Positions 6,394 through 7,183 of a DNA stretch of 7,183 nt are shown here, in pieces (positions within the stretch are counted from its first letter, which is position 1; each line of letters starts with the position of its first letter). The position numbers and the translations under genes were made by a program. Source of the stretch: Planctomycetota bacterium (GTDB taxonomy: Bacteria > Planctomycetota > Planctomycetia > Pirellulales > Pirellulaceae); NCBI GenBank assembly GCA_024277285.1, contig JAJRVM010000167.1:1-7183 (forward strand), written 5' to 3'. The notes beneath the pieces were generated by a model. That model was not told the DNA's origin and ran no database searches. It saw nothing but the letters and a program-made list of their open reading frames with translations.

Positions 6394-6564
6394 CTAGGCC
6401 GCCTTTTCAACCGGGCCTTGAGCTTCGGCCGCTGCTGGCTTCGTGAACTCGTCCAGCAGCAGTTCGATGCGGTGATTCAGCTCGTCCAACTGCCGCAGAA
6501 CGTCGTTCTGCCGAGTATCAACTTCGTCCAAAAACGTCAAGTGGTTTGTCAGGTGGTCCGCCAT
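6394..6564 (-). CDS. Small hypothetical protein (56 residues), probably helical
   Basis: This short gene reads MADHLTNHLTFLDEVDTRQN at its start, continues DVLRQLDELNHRIELLLDEF, and ends with an Ala/Glu-rich tail before TAG. It has a strong ribosome binding site on the minus strand (AGGAGAAAGGA, 6580-6570) five bases before the ATG, the best in the window. Residues 7-40 show leucines and isoleucines at helical spacing among charged residues, as in an amphipathic helix or short coiled coil, so it may oligomerise. There are no cysteines, signal peptide or membrane segment. Its stop is 2 bp from the ubiB stop, tail to tail. I do not recognise a family. It may be a partner of UbiB, but the convergent orientation gives no co-transcription argument. 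Confidence 0.75.
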   Translation of the reverse strand: MADHLTNHLTFLDEVDTRQNDVLRQLDELNHRIELLLDEFTKPAAAEAQGPVEKAA

Positions 6565-6569
6565 ACCAG

Positions 6570-6580
6570 TCCTTTCTCCT
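6570..6580 (-). promoter_or_regulatory. Strong Shine-Dalgarno site of the small gene
   Basis: Minus-strand AGGAGAAAGGA with a 5-base spacer to the ATG at 6564. It fixes the start and is the main support, with the composition of the peptide, for calling such a short gene. Confidence 0.7.
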
Positions 6581-6895
6581 CAACCGATCGTCACAGGCAC
6601 AGTATCCGTTTCGAGGGCCCGTCTCTCTCCGGGAATCGGCGCAAGCACGTGATGAGCTTGCGTGATGCTCCGCAAATACCGATTGCGTGGACCAACGACG
6701 GCATGGCAAGAAGTGTCCGGATTGGTAGACGAGGAAGACTTTGCCGGATCGACCTGCCTCCTCACAATTACAACAACACTTACACCACAAGCAGTAGTCC
6801 ACCTCGAAGCTGACCAGAAAGCCGAAAACTGGACAGGCTGGAAATGCTAGGTGCTTGTTGGTTTATTGCGTCAGAATCGCGAAGAGGCTTGCGCG
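6581..6895. other. Intergenic region without a certain gene
   Basis: It should carry the promoter of the small minus-strand gene, but no clear boxes are visible. A plus-strand frame at 6662-6850 (GTG start, 62 residues, including SGLVDEEDFAGSTCLLTITT) has a fairly protein-like composition but no ribosome binding site and no recognised family; I do not call it. Confidence 0.35.
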
Positions 6896-6899
6896 ATAA

Positions 6900-7021
6900 G
6901 CCCCGACAGGGGCGCGTTATGATAGCCTAGGGTGGAGCACGGTCGGCCGCACGCGGCCGACCTTGCGGAACGCGGAACCCTAGGAAAGGCACCCCGCACA
7001 CCACCGGAGGCCTGCAAGGCC
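6900..7021. repeat. Nested GC-rich hairpin repeat (REP-like)
   Basis: Several stems lie side by side. GCCCC (6900-6904) pairs with GGGGC (6909-6913). CCTAGGG (6926-6932) pairs with CCCTAGG (6978-6984) and encloses a 10-bp perfect stem GGTCGGCCGC (6941-6950) with GCGGCCGACC (6953-6962) around only two bases. GGCCT (7009-7013) pairs with AGGCC (7017-7021). Such arrays resemble the intergenic repeats common in planctomycete genomes, which is recollection of style and not a match. The remainder to 7183 shows no gene or further structure I can support. Confidence 0.6.
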
Positions 7022-7183
7022 GCGCTACGGGAAACGTCTAGCGCGGATTATTCACGAGTGTTTCCGATATCCGTGTAACTATGGAAACTGTAGTGGCTTA
7101 CGCGCATATTACCCAAAACACCGCGAGCTGGGCAGTGAATCATTCGCGTCTCGGGCGGGAAGCTGGTGTGAGGTGGCGAATAG

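Noticed and set aside
6518..6802. 94-codon minus-strand frame rich in Cys and Arg
   Set aside because: Composition is atypical, it lacks a ribosome binding site, and it overlaps the start of the better-supported small gene.
6388..6813. 141-codon plus-strand frame just after ubiB
   Set aside because: Its first part is the complement of the small minus-strand gene with a strong ribosome binding site, and the rest has no family features or ribosome binding site.

Overview
The window most resembles the chromosome of a planctomycete (Pirellulales-like). This is inferred from style and not from a marker gene: moderate-to-high GC, long gene-poor gaps filled with short structured repeats, few clear Shine-Dalgarno sites, and a Lys/Pro/Ala-rich hypothetical protein at the left end.

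Layout. A 5'-truncated hypothetical gene (3-1283, +) runs in from the left edge. A gap of about 900 bp (1284-2192) follows, with no convincing gene. It holds one copy of a dispersed element (R1, 1338-1877), split by a hairpin-rich insert of about 250 bp and carrying a perfect 15-bp tandem expansion. It also holds a possible promoter and a hairpin leader. Next come a Nudix hydrolase of the DIPP-like type (2193-2711, +; probable start 2271) and, convergent to it, an arginine-rich CHAD-domain protein (3027-3983, -). Two related sequences of about 70 bp in inverted orientation (R2, 2844-2913 and 4295-4371) bracket the CHAD gene. The intact second copy of R1 (4421-4645) lies just before a UbiB/ABC1-family atypical kinase gene (4703-6391, +). 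Two bases beyond its stop, convergent to it, is a 56-residue gene with a good ribosome binding site (6394-6564, -). The right end (6581-7183) holds no certain gene but contains a nested GC-rich hairpin repeat (6900-7021).

How the parts may work together. CHAD domains bind inorganic polyphosphate, and DIPP-type Nudix enzymes cleave diphosphoinositol polyphosphates, dinucleoside polyphosphates and in some cases polyphosphate, so the convergent pair may be a small polyphosphate-related neighbourhood; this is inference. The UbiB protein has its ATP-binding-type motifs intact plus two C-terminal membrane segments, so it is probably a membrane-bound kinase-like ATPase of quinone or isoprenoid-lipid metabolism. 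No new multi-gene system is evident. The most unusual content is the repeat architecture and the small gene behind ubiB.
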